Positions 8,759-20,085 of a DNA stretch of 44,552 bases are shown here, in pieces. Below the pieces are notes generated by a model. It did not search any database, was not told the DNA's origin, and saw nothing but the letters and a program-made list of their open reading frames with translations. The first letter of the stretch is position 1; each line of letters starts with the position of its first letter. The stretch is from contig WELB01000005.1 of assembly GCA_009602725.1 (NCBI GenBank), forward strand, positions 437,206-481,757, in the 5' to 3' direction. The stretch is from Spirogloea muscicola (taxonomy: Eukaryota; Streptophyta; Zygnematophyceae; Spirogloeales; Spirogloeaceae). A program made the translations under genes and the position numbers.

Positions 8759-11700
8759 ATGGAGTCGGCGCGCGCGGCGCTCAGCAGCCTGGTGGAGGGC
8801 CTGCAGGCACCCGCGCCGGGCGCCATCCCCGTCGTGGAGGCCCCGCTGCCCGCCTCNGGCGCCGCGATCGCCATCGCCATCGGGCGGCCCGCCGCCAGCG
8901 GCCGCGGCGCCGGGCTCGTCGCTGGGGTCCATCACGCGGGGCCTCCTGGACTCGTCCCGCAGTGCAGTGCGCGCCGTCCAGGCCCGCGCGCGCCACATGG
9001 TCTCCCAGAACAAGCGGCGCTTCCAGGTCGGACGGCCGAGCCCTTCTGCTCGCAGAGTCTGGTAGACAGCATTATGGTAGTGACGATGTCATATTACCAC
9101 TCCATTGGCGCGTTGAGCTGCATGAATCACAATGGGGACCGTTTGCTGCCGTCTGAACTAGCGCAGAATTGCGTTTCCCATGTCTATCTATGGGTGATGA
9201 GGTTGTTGATCCCTCTCGCTGCCGGCTTCCGATGGTGCAGGAGGGCGGCTTTGACTTGGACCTGTCTTACATCACAGAGACCATCATCGCAATGGGGTTC
9301 CCGGCGGGTGACATCAGCTCCGGGATCTTCGGGTACGTGGAGGTCAGTTCTCCCCTTGCTCTTTGGCAGTTGCTAGGGCGACAGCTGCGCAGACATGCAG
9401 GGCGCTCTTGTGCATATGCTCGTGATTAGCTCTAATGCCCGTTTGGTATTCCCAGGCTCGCATACCTGCTGCCTCTCTTAACTGCGAGTCTGTGCTTCAG
9501 GGCTTCTACCGCAACCACATGGAGGAGGTTCTGAGGTTCCTGGAGACACGCCACAAGGTTTGCTTCTCTCCGCACCTACAACGTAGATGCCATAGTTTTG
9601 CTGTTCCGCTGTAACGCTTGGTTTCTGCAGCAGGAGCCTGTCCACTGGTTGCTAAATGCCAGCTGTACAAGCTGGGCATCCACCACAGTGGCTGGCAAAA
9701 AAGCGTGCTGACTTGCTGGAAAGACTAAGTCTTGTCACACCATGGACTTGCTGTCCACATGAGCAGGGTCACTACAAAGTCTACAACCTCTGCTCCGAGC
9801 GCTTATATGATGCTTCCCTCTTTGAGGGCACGGTAAACACCCAGCATTTCTCCCTACATACTTACTAAGCCGGCTGTGTCGGCTACTTGATGCCCTGTCA
9901 TTCTTGTGCTTTGTCAATGAACAGTACAAGCACGTGAAAGAGGGGTTTTTCTGCTGAGAAGGGTCACACTTACTGCAATTCAAAGACAGTTGCAGAATGC
10001 AAAGCAGCTATTAGAATACGCAGCCACTCCCAATGTTCTTCAATACATTTGTTCATGCTATCTGCCTGCCTAGAAGCTTGCCTGACTGAGCTGCAAATAT
10101 CTTCAGGTAGCATCATTCCCGTTCGATGACCACAATTGCCCACCATTGCCCTTGATTCTGTCATTCTGCAAGAGTGCTTATAGTTGGCAGAGAGAAGACA
10201 TGGAGAACATTGTTGTCGTGCACTGCAAAGCAGGCATGGCAAGGACCGGTCTTATGGTCTGCTGCTTGCTGCTATATACCAAGGTGACACAACCATTTGC
10301 TGCTGCCTCGTCATGGTATCATGCAGTGCTGAAAGGAAGTGACTACTCACTTGTCTAACTGCTATCATGGTCACTAGCATGTCATTTTCACGGCTTCCAA
10401 CTCGTAGACTACGCCCTAGTCTTCAGTTTGTCTTGTGCTAGTTTAGCCCTGTGGATGTTATGGATGGAGATGTGTGTGAACATGCAACTGGTCTTAATTG
10501 AGCTTGTCCTGCCTGCAGTTCTTACCAACCGCAGAGGAGGCTATCTCTTTCTACAACAACAAGCGTTGCATAGATGGAAAAGCTCTTGTCTTGCCCAGTC
10601 AACTGGTAAGCAGGTCCCTCATGAAGGCACGTGTTATCTGTGACAAAGTGCTTGGCAACACTAATGCATGATCAATGGCTCCACATGAGTACCAGCCTTT
10701 TGTTACAGAGGGCATCCCAGCCTGTGTTGCAGTGTGATTGTAGCTTTACTTGAACATATCGAGCTTGAAGAGTTCTTGGGTCTTCCTCATTCAGATTACT
10801 TTTCAACACCAACTCTGCTTCTATGTGTCAGCGATATGTGAAGTACTTTGAGAAAGTACTGCGAGATCAAGCGGGAGAGATTACTGCTTTTCGCAAGTAA
10901 GCCCAAGAAGCCAAGGGGTTGCCATCATTTGTGGTCTTTTGTCAAGTCACAACAGTATCAAGACTTCAAGCATGCACTGTCATCAGTCTGTGTTAATGCC
11001 TCAACTTTAGGAAGTTGACCTAAGCGAGACTGTCATGTATGTGCCAGATGTATCTTGAGGGGCATCAGACTCCACAAATGCCCGTATTGGGTGAGGCCAT
11101 CAGTTACCATCTCTGACCATAATGGTAATTACCAGTGCTTGCACACTTTGTTCAGTGATGTTACCAGCATCCTGCCTAGGTTTGGTGCAGATTGTCCTTG
11201 TAGCTGCTGTTTCATGACATGCATGCTCCAGTGAGTGCCATCTGCAAGTCGTAGCACAATCCATAATCAGGTCCAGTGGCCTTGGCCTGAGTCTCAACTT
11301 TATATAAACTGCATTGAAAATTTGAAACGTAGGACCACACTGGCAATGGTAAATTGGTTAATAGCAGCTTCAAGAGGTCTCTTTTGTGAATATATTTTGC
11401 CAGCTGGTTGCCTGATACGAATTTGCAACTGATACAAATTTGCAACAGGTGTCCTCTTCTCCAGTCGGAAGCACGCTAGAACTCGTGATCTTATGGTGAG
11501 AGTCTCCACTGGTTGATTTTATTGGGCAGAGGCTAGGCTGCACGGTGTCAGGACGATACGAGATCCAAGCAAGTCACTGGCATGACGCTTGAGTATGTTG
11601 GAGTTGTGCAGCCAGAGGATATCTGGCACAAGGCCCCTAGGAATGGCGTTGTTGTCTTTGCGCTTCCGGGTGAGAGGTGCGTTGCCGATCTTGAGGGCGA

Positions 11701-13481
11701 CTTTCGGATATTCTTCCATGATCGACATGGGGATTTCTACTGGTAAGTGAAGCTCCAATTTCAGCTCCCAGGTTTCAACCTATGTATTGCTCTTGACTTT
11801 CCAACTTAGAGCAGTTGTGGCCCGGTCTTAGTGCCATAATACTACATGAGCTAGCCATCAGTTCACAAGGTTGCAGTCATGTAGGCCTGCGTCAATGTCT
11901 GCTTCACCTTACAGAAGATAGCTGCTTGAGCTTGCAGACAGAACATGCTCATATTGCATATCCACATTCCAATGTAGGCACTCAGATATTTCTTGTTGTG
12001 ATTGTGGACTTGATAGCTGGTTGAACACGAGCTTGTGTGCATCCCGTCAGATGCTCCCGACCAGCGAGCTGGACGGGTTTGATAAGGTAAATTATTTAAA
12101 TTTCTAAATATATCTGTTCATCTCGGGGCTTCGGCAGCTTGATTGGAATGTAGTTCAATGAAGCTGGTCTGGCTCAAGCTCTGGCGCAACCCTGCAAGAA
12201 ATCTACTGTATTGGTTCTCTGAGAGTAGAGTTTGTCCAAAGCATACACTTGTATGTACAACTACACAGCCATGAGCTTAGACAGTGCTGTTTCACAGAGG
12301 AAGCTGCCGTCGCCCGGCTTCCAGGTGGAGGTGGTGCTGCTGGACAGCAGCGCTGCTTCCACCCCGGCAGCCCCTGCCCTACAACCAATGCCAGCTCAGT
12401 CTGCCTCCGTGAAAGCGGCAGCTAGATCTGCGGCGCCATCAGGTGGCGTTGCGCCTGCTGGCATGGCTGGCTTCTTTGCATGGACGAACCGGGCAAATGT
12501 CACGTCGAAAGATGGAACACAGCCGCTGGACCAGCAGAACTCGTCTAGAGAAGCGCATGGACTAGGTCCAGGTCCAGCGGCTGGAATGGGCGACGTTGAG
12601 AAGCCTGTGTTGCAGCAGGAAGCAAGGAGGCGAGAAGAGGCGGAGGACAACATCTTCTCAGACAGCGAGGACGAGGAGGCGGGGGCTGCCACGGCAGAGG
12701 CAGCAGAGCAGGCTGATGACAGGGAGCCAAAGGCCGAGGTGGCAGCAGCAGCTTCCGAGGAGGCCATGGGGCTAACGGCGTCCACTTCGTCGTCAGCAGC
12801 CGGCACGCAGCCCGCGCCACCAGTAGCAGCTGGAAAATTCGGAACGTCGTTTGCCAGCGCGTTCAGCCAGGTGGGCAGCCTCGGTGGCGGCCTGACGAAG
12901 GCCATGGATTCGCTGCGGCTTGGGATGGGCCAGACAGTGACAGGCAAGGGTTCGTCAAGGCCGACCAGCCCCGCTCCGCCGGCAGCCGCCAAGCTTGAGA
13001 ACCTAGCCGCTCCCTCAGGATCTGCCTCACAGGTGTGACTTCTTGCATTCTCTGTGCTCTCGCTCAATGGCCCGGTATATGCAGTATACAGTCTGAAGCG
13101 ACGCAAGTGGAGTTCTGCTTCACACTTCAGTTTCTCAGAATTCTTTTGTTCCTTAACATGTTGCTGAAGGTTGCTGCAAGCGAGGAGGCGTCTACTGCTG
13201 GGCAAGCTGCGGTGCCAAGTGCAGAGGAACCAAGCAGTAAGCAAATGTCGTCCTCTCAGCAATCCACGATTGCGGAGACAAGCGAAGTTACCGCGTCCGG
13301 CGCGCCTGCCGTCAGTACATATCAGCAGGTCAAGGCAGCCAGCCCTACAGTGCCAGAGCCGTCTCCAAGCAATGCCAAGTCATTGCAGAGCGACTTCAAA
13401 GCCCTGGCGGCTGCAAGCTCAGCAGACGCATCTGTCTTCACATTTGGGGACGAGGACGAGTCTGACAGCGAGGAAGAATAG
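8759..13481 (+). CDS. PTEN: PTEN-type phosphatidylinositol/protein phosphatase (plant PTEN2-like), 13 exons
   Basis: Predicted exons: 8759-9026, 9241-9342, 9501-9557, 9767-9832, 10107-10283, 10519-10605, 10832-10896, 11048-11124, 11449-11495, 11612-11742, 12017-12086, 12298-13032, 13170-13481. All junctions keep frame, giving ~730 residues once the N at 8857 is dropped. The protein should remove the 3-phosphate from phosphoinositides and oppose PI3-kinase signalling at membranes. Order: Ala/Pro-rich leader (1-75), RHMVSQNKRRF, phosphatase domain (~90-250) with FDDHNCPP and the P-loop HCKAGMARTG at 203-212 (Cys204, Arg210), then a C2 domain (~255-398) ending GFQVEVVLLD. The MARTG variant of the P-loop is the plant PTEN2 form. 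A ~330-residue acidic, Ala/Ser-rich tail follows (NIFSDSEDEE; final DEDESDSEEE), longer than in land plants. The start is the ATG at 8759; the frame is open upstream to 8618. A TGTAA at 13844 is a candidate poly(A) signal. Confidence 0.93.
8857..8857. other. Ambiguous base, probably spurious, in PTEN exon 1
   Basis: Deleting this N puts the ATG at 8759 in frame with the conserved RHMVSQNKRRF exon end; keeping it breaks the frame. It lies in a GC-rich, repetitive stretch where base calling is hard. Confidence 0.7.
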
Positions 13482-14535
13482 CAAGCACCTACCAGGCATA
13501 GCTGTATGAGGGCTCTGATGCTGAGGTCTAAACGATCAGAAGGCTGTGCACAGCAAGTCTAGGCGGTCCTGCTGCTGACAAGGTAGCTGTTACGCTGGCC
13601 TCAAATCAAGGGTTGTTGCAGTTTGCAACAAAGTTGGCCTCTGCTGAGAAGGGGTCAGCGTCGCTGTGATAAGCACCGCAAGCGCCGGGAAAAGCTCCAG
13701 CTGCAGTTGATAATTACTTGCACCAGCGGGCAGTGAGGTGTCAGGCCACCAAAAGCGCCCGAGGAGGCCCCTCTCAGCTGTTGGTCGATCGGGCTATCAC
13801 AGGGTTCTGGCGGGAGCCTTCGCCCACCGGCTACTTGGCTGCCTGTAAATTCCTCTGAGTGTTAGCAGCCATTATAAGCGTTATCACATGTCAGCAGATT
13901 GATCGAGATGCACAGCTGACAGTTGGCAGTTGACAGCAGGCAGCAGGGCCAGCCAGGATAGAATGAGCTGACTTATCAGCGTCCAGTGGCAATCTTCTGA
14001 ATTGCTGACTCGATCTTGACAAGAGGAACCCTCAGTGACCATGCATAGGGTAGCTGAAAGGCTTCTTGCTCTGGCTGCTCGTCTTTTACGTTCAGCAACC
14101 TGTACCTGCTGTTCACGTTCTGCAGTCTGTACTTGTCTTTCACGTCCTACTGCCACCACTTCCCGTCATGATGTGGGAGGACCAGCAGACCGTCCTCGTC
14201 TTGGCGCACATGCAGACACAGACGCAGACGCAGATCCACTCATGATCACACAGAGCTCCGAGTAGCACAAAGACTTGCCTGGTTACACACACAGCCGGCG
14301 AGCACTCAGCTCCACCTGGCCGCAAACAGAGCTGGCAAGCACACCGTGCCGCCTCGCCGCACACTGAGCCGCCGCGCACACAGCGCCGCCTAGCCGCACA
14401 CACATCTGGCGAGACCGTTTGGGGCCAATTAAAAAATATGCCAGGGCCTACCTTATCTAGGGAGACTCTCATTGGCCCAGCAGGACGAGCGGAATGGTTA
14501 ATTATTCCAGCCCACTGATTCACCATATTTCCATA
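13482..14535. other. Intergenic / PTEN 3' UTR region
   Basis: No gene recognised. Bases 14090-14160 contain an imperfect short repeat (CTGTACCTGCTGTTCACGTTC, then CTGTACTTGTCTTTCACGTCC) and 14285-14405 imperfect GCCGC-ACACA repeats. ORFs here are low-complexity products of those repeats. Confidence 0.5.
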
Positions 14536-14539
14536 TTCA

Positions 14540-14940
14540 ACAGTAGCCGGACGAGCCAGCCTTGGGAGATCGACCAGGCGCAGTAGCGAGCCGGTTGGCG
14601 ATGGGGGGCTGGCAGTAAGTGGTCCCTGTCACGGGAGCTCGGCTTGCGGCACATGAGGCTGCTGATGCAACTCCATCTGCAAAGTGCGCTACAGCCCCTG
14701 GCGACGCAGCAGCGACTGCCAGGGCTGGCGGACTCCACGATAGTGCGTTGGAGGCGGCAACCGCCATGTCCACGAGCTCAAAGTCAGGGAGCAAGAAGTT
14801 GTTATACAGGTGGGGCTAGTCATGGAGCTGCGCGGCACCGCCTCAAGGTGGGTCAAATATCAGCAGCCACCCTTGTGGCGCCCTTGTACATGTGCACCTT
14901 GGCATGCGCAGCGCCAATGTCGCGCCTCCTTGACAAGCCC
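14540..14940 (-). pseudogene. Decayed duplicate of the OB-fold gene (second exon)
   Basis: On the minus strand, 14940-14865 reads GATLALR, then after a one-base slip AKVHMYKGA, matching GATLALRNAKVDTYKGA of the intact gene at 15729-16405. It continues with NNFLLPDFELVDMAVAAS, matching NNLSLLEYELVYVVDG, and an Ala/Pro-rich end. Stops and frame slips separate these pieces (for example two stops between 14870 and 14800), so it is a pseudogene. It sits ~0.8 kb downstream of the intact copy in the same orientation, which suggests tandem duplication. Confidence 0.65.
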
Positions 14941-15728
14941 ATTATAGCGGCGAATGGGCAGCCTCACTCCCCGTGGTAGCTCAAAGGTATAACCAGCCAG
15001 CGCCAGCGCAGCCATCAAATGGAAGAAAACATGCTGGCGATCTAAGGGGCGGCTAAGAAGGCCAGGTTTCTGTAAATGCAAAAGTGGAGCCGCAAACTGG
15101 GCAGCTCACGGCCCACTCCTTATCTCCAGTGTCAGGATGTCAGTCCGACGAGTTCCTAAGACTAGCACTTGATTCTACTTTGTGCGGCCATGAATGCATG
15201 TACTTCAAATTTTTAGTCTTGAGTGATAGTAAGGTTATGCAAGCAAAAAATATGTCCCACAAGTTGCAATCCTCGTGCCGTCAAGGCAGCTGTGGTGCCA
15301 AGCTCAAGCCAGGGGTAGCTGGAGGAAAGTGAGTAGGCCTCTGCTACTAAATGGTGCTGCGACATCAGTGGTGTCAATGCGGCAAGCTAGCAAGAGCTCC
15401 ACACTGCAGCAGCTGGCAGTTGGGATGCGACCAGCCGGCAGTAGAGCCAGGCTGCTGAAAGTTCCTGGACTCTAGACCTCGTGGCTTGTGACTGCCTGAA
15501 CTGCCGAAGGGATGCAGTCCCTTTGCAGCTCACCAGATACCGATACATGTCAAGCATTGCCATGTCCGGTGGAGAGAGACGGAGGCGCGCCAACAAGCGC
15601 AACGAGACGAGCCAGTGAGGAGGCAGTCGAGCGGTGGCGAGCCAGCCTCAAATGCTGGAGCGGCGAGCCGCAAGGCGTCGCCGGGACGGCAGTGCCCATC
15701 ATCGAGCGTGGCAGAGTGCGCTGCTCCC
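14941..15728. other. Intergenic, no gene recognised
   Basis: Short overlapping ORFs only. This is the spacer between the OB-fold gene and its decayed copy. Confidence 0.4.
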
Positions 15729-16405
15729 CTATAACAGCACTTCGGCTTCCAGCAAAGGTGGCTGTTGCTCCACCTCAGCCTGCGGCTCCGCAGCCGCTGC
15801 CGGCAGCCCAACAGCGGCAGGAACTGCCGACGGCGGCGGCGGGGCCTGCATTGCTGCTGGCGGCGCGCCGGAGCTGGCGACAGCGGCGGCGGGCCGGACG
15901 CCGTCGACGACGTACACGAGCTCGTACTCGAGGAGCGAGAGGTTGTTGTCCAGCCGGGGCTCGCCGGCGAGCTGCGCCGGCGGCGCAGCCTCCACGCGGC
16001 CCCACCGGTTGTCCACCGCCAGCCGCATCGCGCCCTTGTACGTGTCCACCTTGGCGTTGCGCAGCGCCAGCGTCGCGCCCTCCTTGGCCATGTCCACTGC
16101 CGCCAAGCGGATGCCGGGAAAGGGTTTCTAGCTGCAACTATACATGGCTTTCACGTTATCATGGGCACGATGTTCCTAAGCAACTGAGGCTTCTGAGCTA
16201 CTGCTTTTCATGGCTTTCACGTTACCATAGGAACAATTCCCCCTACGCCTATGAGGCCGCGGTCGGGTCCCCAGGCCCTGAAGCTCACCCTGGTCGTTGC
16301 GCGCCGTGAAGACGACGGCGCCCGTGGCGTCGCCCACGACGCACTCGGCGATCCGCATCGGGCGCTGCGCCCCCGCCGGGCCGTCGGGCCGCGCCGCCGC
16401 CGCCA
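15729..16405 (-). CDS. OB-fold single-stranded nucleic-acid-binding-like protein (At4g28440 type), 5' partial
   Basis: Two exons are visible: 16405-16289 (PDGPAGAQRPMRIAECVVGD then GAVVFTARNDQ) and 16096-15729. The donor CAGG|GTGAGC and acceptor GGCGGCAG|TGGAC join in phase as ARNDQ-VDMAKEGATLALRN. Conserved family features are RIAEC-VGD-TG, FTARNDQ, LRNAKVDTYKGAMRLAVDN-WGR and DNNLSLLEYELV. Land-plant relatives are small ~150-residue OB-fold proteins with similarity to RPA-type domains; their molecular role is poorly defined. The carboxyl end here carries an extra ~55-residue Ala/Pro/Gln-rich extension. The amino terminus is lost at the adapter/gap at 16406. The neighbouring CMC1 gene is divergent. 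Confidence 0.85.
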
Positions 16406-16541
<136 letters not shown>

Positions 16542-16951
16542 NNNNNNNNNNNNNNNNNNNNNNNNNNNNNNNNNNNNNNNNNNNNNNNNNNNNNNNNNNN
16601 NNNNNNNNNNNNNNNNNNNNNNNNNNNNNNNNNNNNNNNNNNNNNNNNNNNNNNNNNNNNNNNNNNNNNNNNNNNNNNNNNNNNNNNNNNNNNNNNNNNN
16701 NNNNNNNNNNNNNNNNNNNNNNNNNNNNNNNNNNNNNNNNNNNNNNNNNNNNNNNNNNNNNNNNNNNNNNNNNNNNNNNNNNNNNNNNNNNNNNNNNNNN
16801 NNNNNNNNNNNNNNNNNNNNNNNNNNNNNNNNNNNNNNNNNNNNNNNNNNNNNNNNNNNNNNNNNNNNNNNNNNNNNNNNNNNNNNNNNNNNNNNNNNNN
16901 NNNNNNNNNNNNNNNNNNNNNNNNNNNNNNNNNNNNNNNNNNNNNNNNNNN
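16542..16951. other. Assembly gap (410 N)
   Basis: The gap hides the 5' exons and the shared promoter region of the divergent OB-fold (-) and CMC1 (+) genes. Confidence 0.98.
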
Positions 16952-17624
16952 TCTGACGGCGCCGCCGCCGCCGCCGCCTCCGCAGCGCTTCGCAGCCGGA
17001 TGAAGGCGGCGGCGGTGGAGCGGTGCCGCGCGCCGCTGGCGGCGTTCGCGGACTGCGCCCGGGGCCGCGTGCTGTCGGTGGTGTGGGCCTGCCGCCAGCA
17101 GGCTCGCGACATGAACGCGTGCCTCAAGGAGCAGTGAGAAGGCCAATCCACAACTCGCCGTCACTCTGAGACGGCCCCTCACAGCTCGCCGTGGCTGCCG
17201 CAAGACTAGTGCGGTAGTGCTGGCTGCCTCACAGGGGAGGCCCGTCCCTCATCCCGGTGGCAGCATCGGCAGTCTGGGGCCGGCGCTGAGCTTGCGGTGA
17301 CTTACGCATCGGGCTTCGGATCGGCGTGCCATTGGCCTCCGTTCTGCGGCGCCAGCCTTGGCAGTTGCAGTTGCCATGGCTGCCTGCGCCCGCCCAGCGG
17401 CACACTGCCGTTTGCATGGGCTATTTGTGGGCGGCTTTCAGATTTGCCTACTGGCAGCGTACCCACAATTGCAGGTTGACAGCCGCCCTCCTCTCATCCG
17501 CCCCATGTGCAGCACCACGGACGACATCCTTGAGGACCTCAAGTGCAAATATTGGGAGGAGCAGCAGGGCAAGGACGGCCGAGTGCCTCTGCCACCCCGA
17601 CCGGCAGTGGATGCTGCTGCTTGA
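16952..17624 (+). CDS. CMC1: CMC1-type twin Cx9C mitochondrial protein, 5' partial
   Basis: Exon A runs from the gap edge (16952) to 17133, and exon B from 17513 to 17624. The junction CTCAAGGAGCA|GTGAGA ... GTGCAG|CACC reads CLKE-HTTDDILEDLK in frame. The visible part has two Cx9C motifs: C-RAPLAAFAD-C and C-RQQARDMNA-C, separated by ARGRVLSVVWA; the SVVW-CR-MN-CL pattern is that of the CMC1 / COX-assembly mitochondrial protein family. Such proteins are oxidised in the intermembrane space by the Mia40 route and help cytochrome c oxidase assembly (COX1 maturation). The end DLKCKYWEEQQG-KDG also fits the family. An in-frame ATG at 17000 exists, but the usual amino terminus probably lies in the gap. 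Confidence 0.85.
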
Positions 17625-19275
17625 TGTTTGCTGGGCGTAGCGGCGCCGCTGTGCCGCTGCCACAGCTGATCGGTGGGCCACCTCCAGCAACTTTGCACGA
17701 GGCCTCTTGCCCATCATTGACAACCCTTGAGCTGGTTCGTGACGTCACCATCCACCCACTTTTCAACCTGCTGCTCTGAGAAGCATCGTCGCTCATAACA
17801 GCATGAATTACTGAGCAGGGCCATGCCTTTGTCCGAAGCAGAATTGAGGGCTGAGCTTCTGCTCAATCTACGTTGCCCGAGCCATGTTCTGACCTAATGT
17901 ACCTTGGCTGCATTGCTCTAGAGATTGCAAAGAGAGATATCGGCCTTCTTGCTGAAGACTAGGATGCTATTTGTAAGAGGAAGCCATCCGCTATTGAACC
18001 TTTGAAGTGCTCAAGCCATTAAGTGGAATCGAAGGATGCTTCATCTCAAGCTCATATGTGGACATATCTTTCCTCAAGCTCCAGAGGAGGTCATGTCAAG
18101 ACACAACACTGGTCCTCAAGAGAGCGCAGTGGTCATTCTAAGCCCTCTCTAGTAGGATCCTAAGCCGTTTTCACCTCATGGTGCCGGGTATACGAGGGCT
18201 TCGACGCTGGAGTTCGAGTCTTTCATGTATGTTTTGGGAGTGCACCAGGGATCCGCTAGGAGCTGCCAATTGTCACCGCATGTATGAGTTGGCATGTCGT
18301 CCTGATTGGGTTTGTTCCTTGCAGCAACTACGAATTCAGTCCTACTCATCCTAGTGCGTTGTTGTCGTTGCATACGAATGTCAACATGGAAATATTATGC
18401 AAACATTTTACCCTAACCCCAATGGATGTGCTGTTGCGCTTCTGTTGCCAGCTGCACCACGACAGTGGTGCACCTCCCAGCAGGAACAGAGTGCTGGCAT
18501 TGACCTTGTCTTGACAGCAAAACCCCCGCAACCTGCAACACCTGCTTTCAAGATTTCTTCGACACCTCCTACATCTTCAGCAGCAGATTACTCTGCTCAA
18601 TCTAGGCCCTTTGACTAGAATGGTCTGGTTTGCATGATTCTGCAACAGCTTCTTTTGGTCCATCTTCTCTTGGTGCAGTTGCACCAGCCCAGATGTTAGG
18701 TGCTGCACTTGCGCTGGAAGGGACAATTAGATTAATACCTGCACTGTGAATCCTCTTCCGCCCAGATTGGCCATCTGGTGAATGCAGTTGCCAACGCGAG
18801 TCTAGAATTGATATCGTACTTGGCAGCATCTCCCCTTTTTGGCACCCCGCTGGGTCGCCTTGTCAGTCTACAAGGCTGTATCTAGCCAGGCACTTGCTTG
18901 TGCTGTTCGACTGAGATTGATGACCCACGGCCATCACGACACACTTAATTGCACTCGGGGCTTCTCTGGTAAGGCAACAAAACAGCCCTCTGGCCTGACG
19001 CTTGCCTGCTCTCCAGCAGGCCGTTCACCTCAAATGGCTAAGCAAGGTATGGTGCTTTGGGCCATTTCTCTTAGCCGATTACTTCGAGCCAAAGGGTCTC
19101 CCACCATCGGCAGCCTCCACAAAGGTTTCACTGTCTCCAGCGCCAGCCCCACATTGCCACAACTCTGGGTAAAGCCAGTTTCCATATCAAGAAAGCGGAC
19201 AACTGCCCTTTTGCCCGCCCCGTATGGTGGCTAGCCTCTTTAGCAGCATCCGTCAAGCCGCCTTCCTCACGCCAT
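17625..19275. other. Intergenic, no confident gene
   Basis: A TGTAA at 17972 could end the CMC1 transcript. Between 18330 and 18760 some plus-strand stretches look protein-like (for example FKISSTPPTSSAADYSAQ ending at 18618, and GPSSLGAVAPAQMLGAAL near 18660-18720), but I could not link them by sound splice sites or match a family. The rest shows only short chance ORFs. Confidence 0.4.
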
Positions 19276-19345
19276 TGCCTTTCCAGTCATGAGATGGCTG
19301 GCTTTTACAGCCCTCGCCCCCTTTGAGAGAGCCACTTTCCCTCAA
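19276..19345 (+). mobile_element. LINE 3'-tail fragment
   Basis: The tail signature GGCTGGCTTTTACAGCCC, then TCGCCCCCTTTGAGAGAGCC is present, with no coding part. Confidence 0.5.
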
Positions 19346-19756
19346 TCATGAGATATCTGCACAGCAAGCTTGGCGGAGTGCTGTCTAGCATGCTCGGACC
19401 ACAAGCAGCAGTCACAATCCCGTTGGGAACGTTGCTCGCTGTCTGAGTGTAAAGCACAGAAAAAGTAGCACTAGAGGGTGAACTATGTGTTTTGATTTTC
19501 GAGGCGCTTACTTGTACCGTAGCGCTGACATGTAGTATCTGTAGCGCAGGCCACTTAAATTTTTCTCCCATGCGCCAAGGCTGTTGGCCTCGTCATGCTT
19601 GTTTGTCAGCAATATGGCCTGCGTCAGCAGAATCTCAGTGACCTGTGTGGCACGACCCATGCCGGCCGACTTGGGCGTTGTTGTCTAGCTTGTCGAGGTC
19701 ATTTGCGTACTTGGTATCTCGGAATCTGTTCGATTGGGTTGACTCTAACGGGTTCA

Positions 19757-19965
19757 GCTGATAGGCTTTGCCAGCCTTGCGTGGTGGCGGCGCGAGGCCT
19801 TGCTTGGCAGCGGAGGCAAGACAGAAGGAGGCGTCGGAGGCGAGCCAGAAGGAGGCGGCGGAGCCGAGCCCGAAGGAGGCGGCGGAGTCGGGGGGGTTAG
19901 CGGCGGGGGTGCTTGGGAAGAAGGTGGTGGGCCAAAGAGCGGCTCAGAGCAGAATGTTGGCAGAG
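19757..19965 (-). pseudogene. Duplicated Pro-rich exon of the matrix glycoprotein gene
   Basis: The minus strand reads LPTFCSEPLFGPPPSSQAPP, then PPPSGS repeats, LPSKAS and a stop near 19757. This parallels LPAFCFEPPASLPPPPFQAPP and the following (S)PPPP repeats of the neighbouring gene (20700-20450). No exon carrying a signal peptide or the upstream domain could be found for it, so it is either an orphan duplicated exon or an alternative 3' exon. Confidence 0.55.
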
Positions 19966-20085
19966 TACTGATTATGTCACGACCACCTGCAGCTAGACTT
20001 GCTTGCCATGAAACAGATGTTGCAGTTCATAGCATTGCTGACTGTGTCAGTGAGCGTCGAGCTGTTGAGAACTCGACACAACCAA

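Noticed and set aside
12396-13262. 288-residue antisense ORF opposite the PTEN tail
   Set aside because: Composition mirrors the Ala/Ser-rich sense exon; the sense strand keeps PTEN exon phases and the conserved C2 end.
15512-16309. 265-residue plus-strand ORF
   Set aside because: It is a shadow of the minus-strand OB-fold exons, which carry the conserved motifs.
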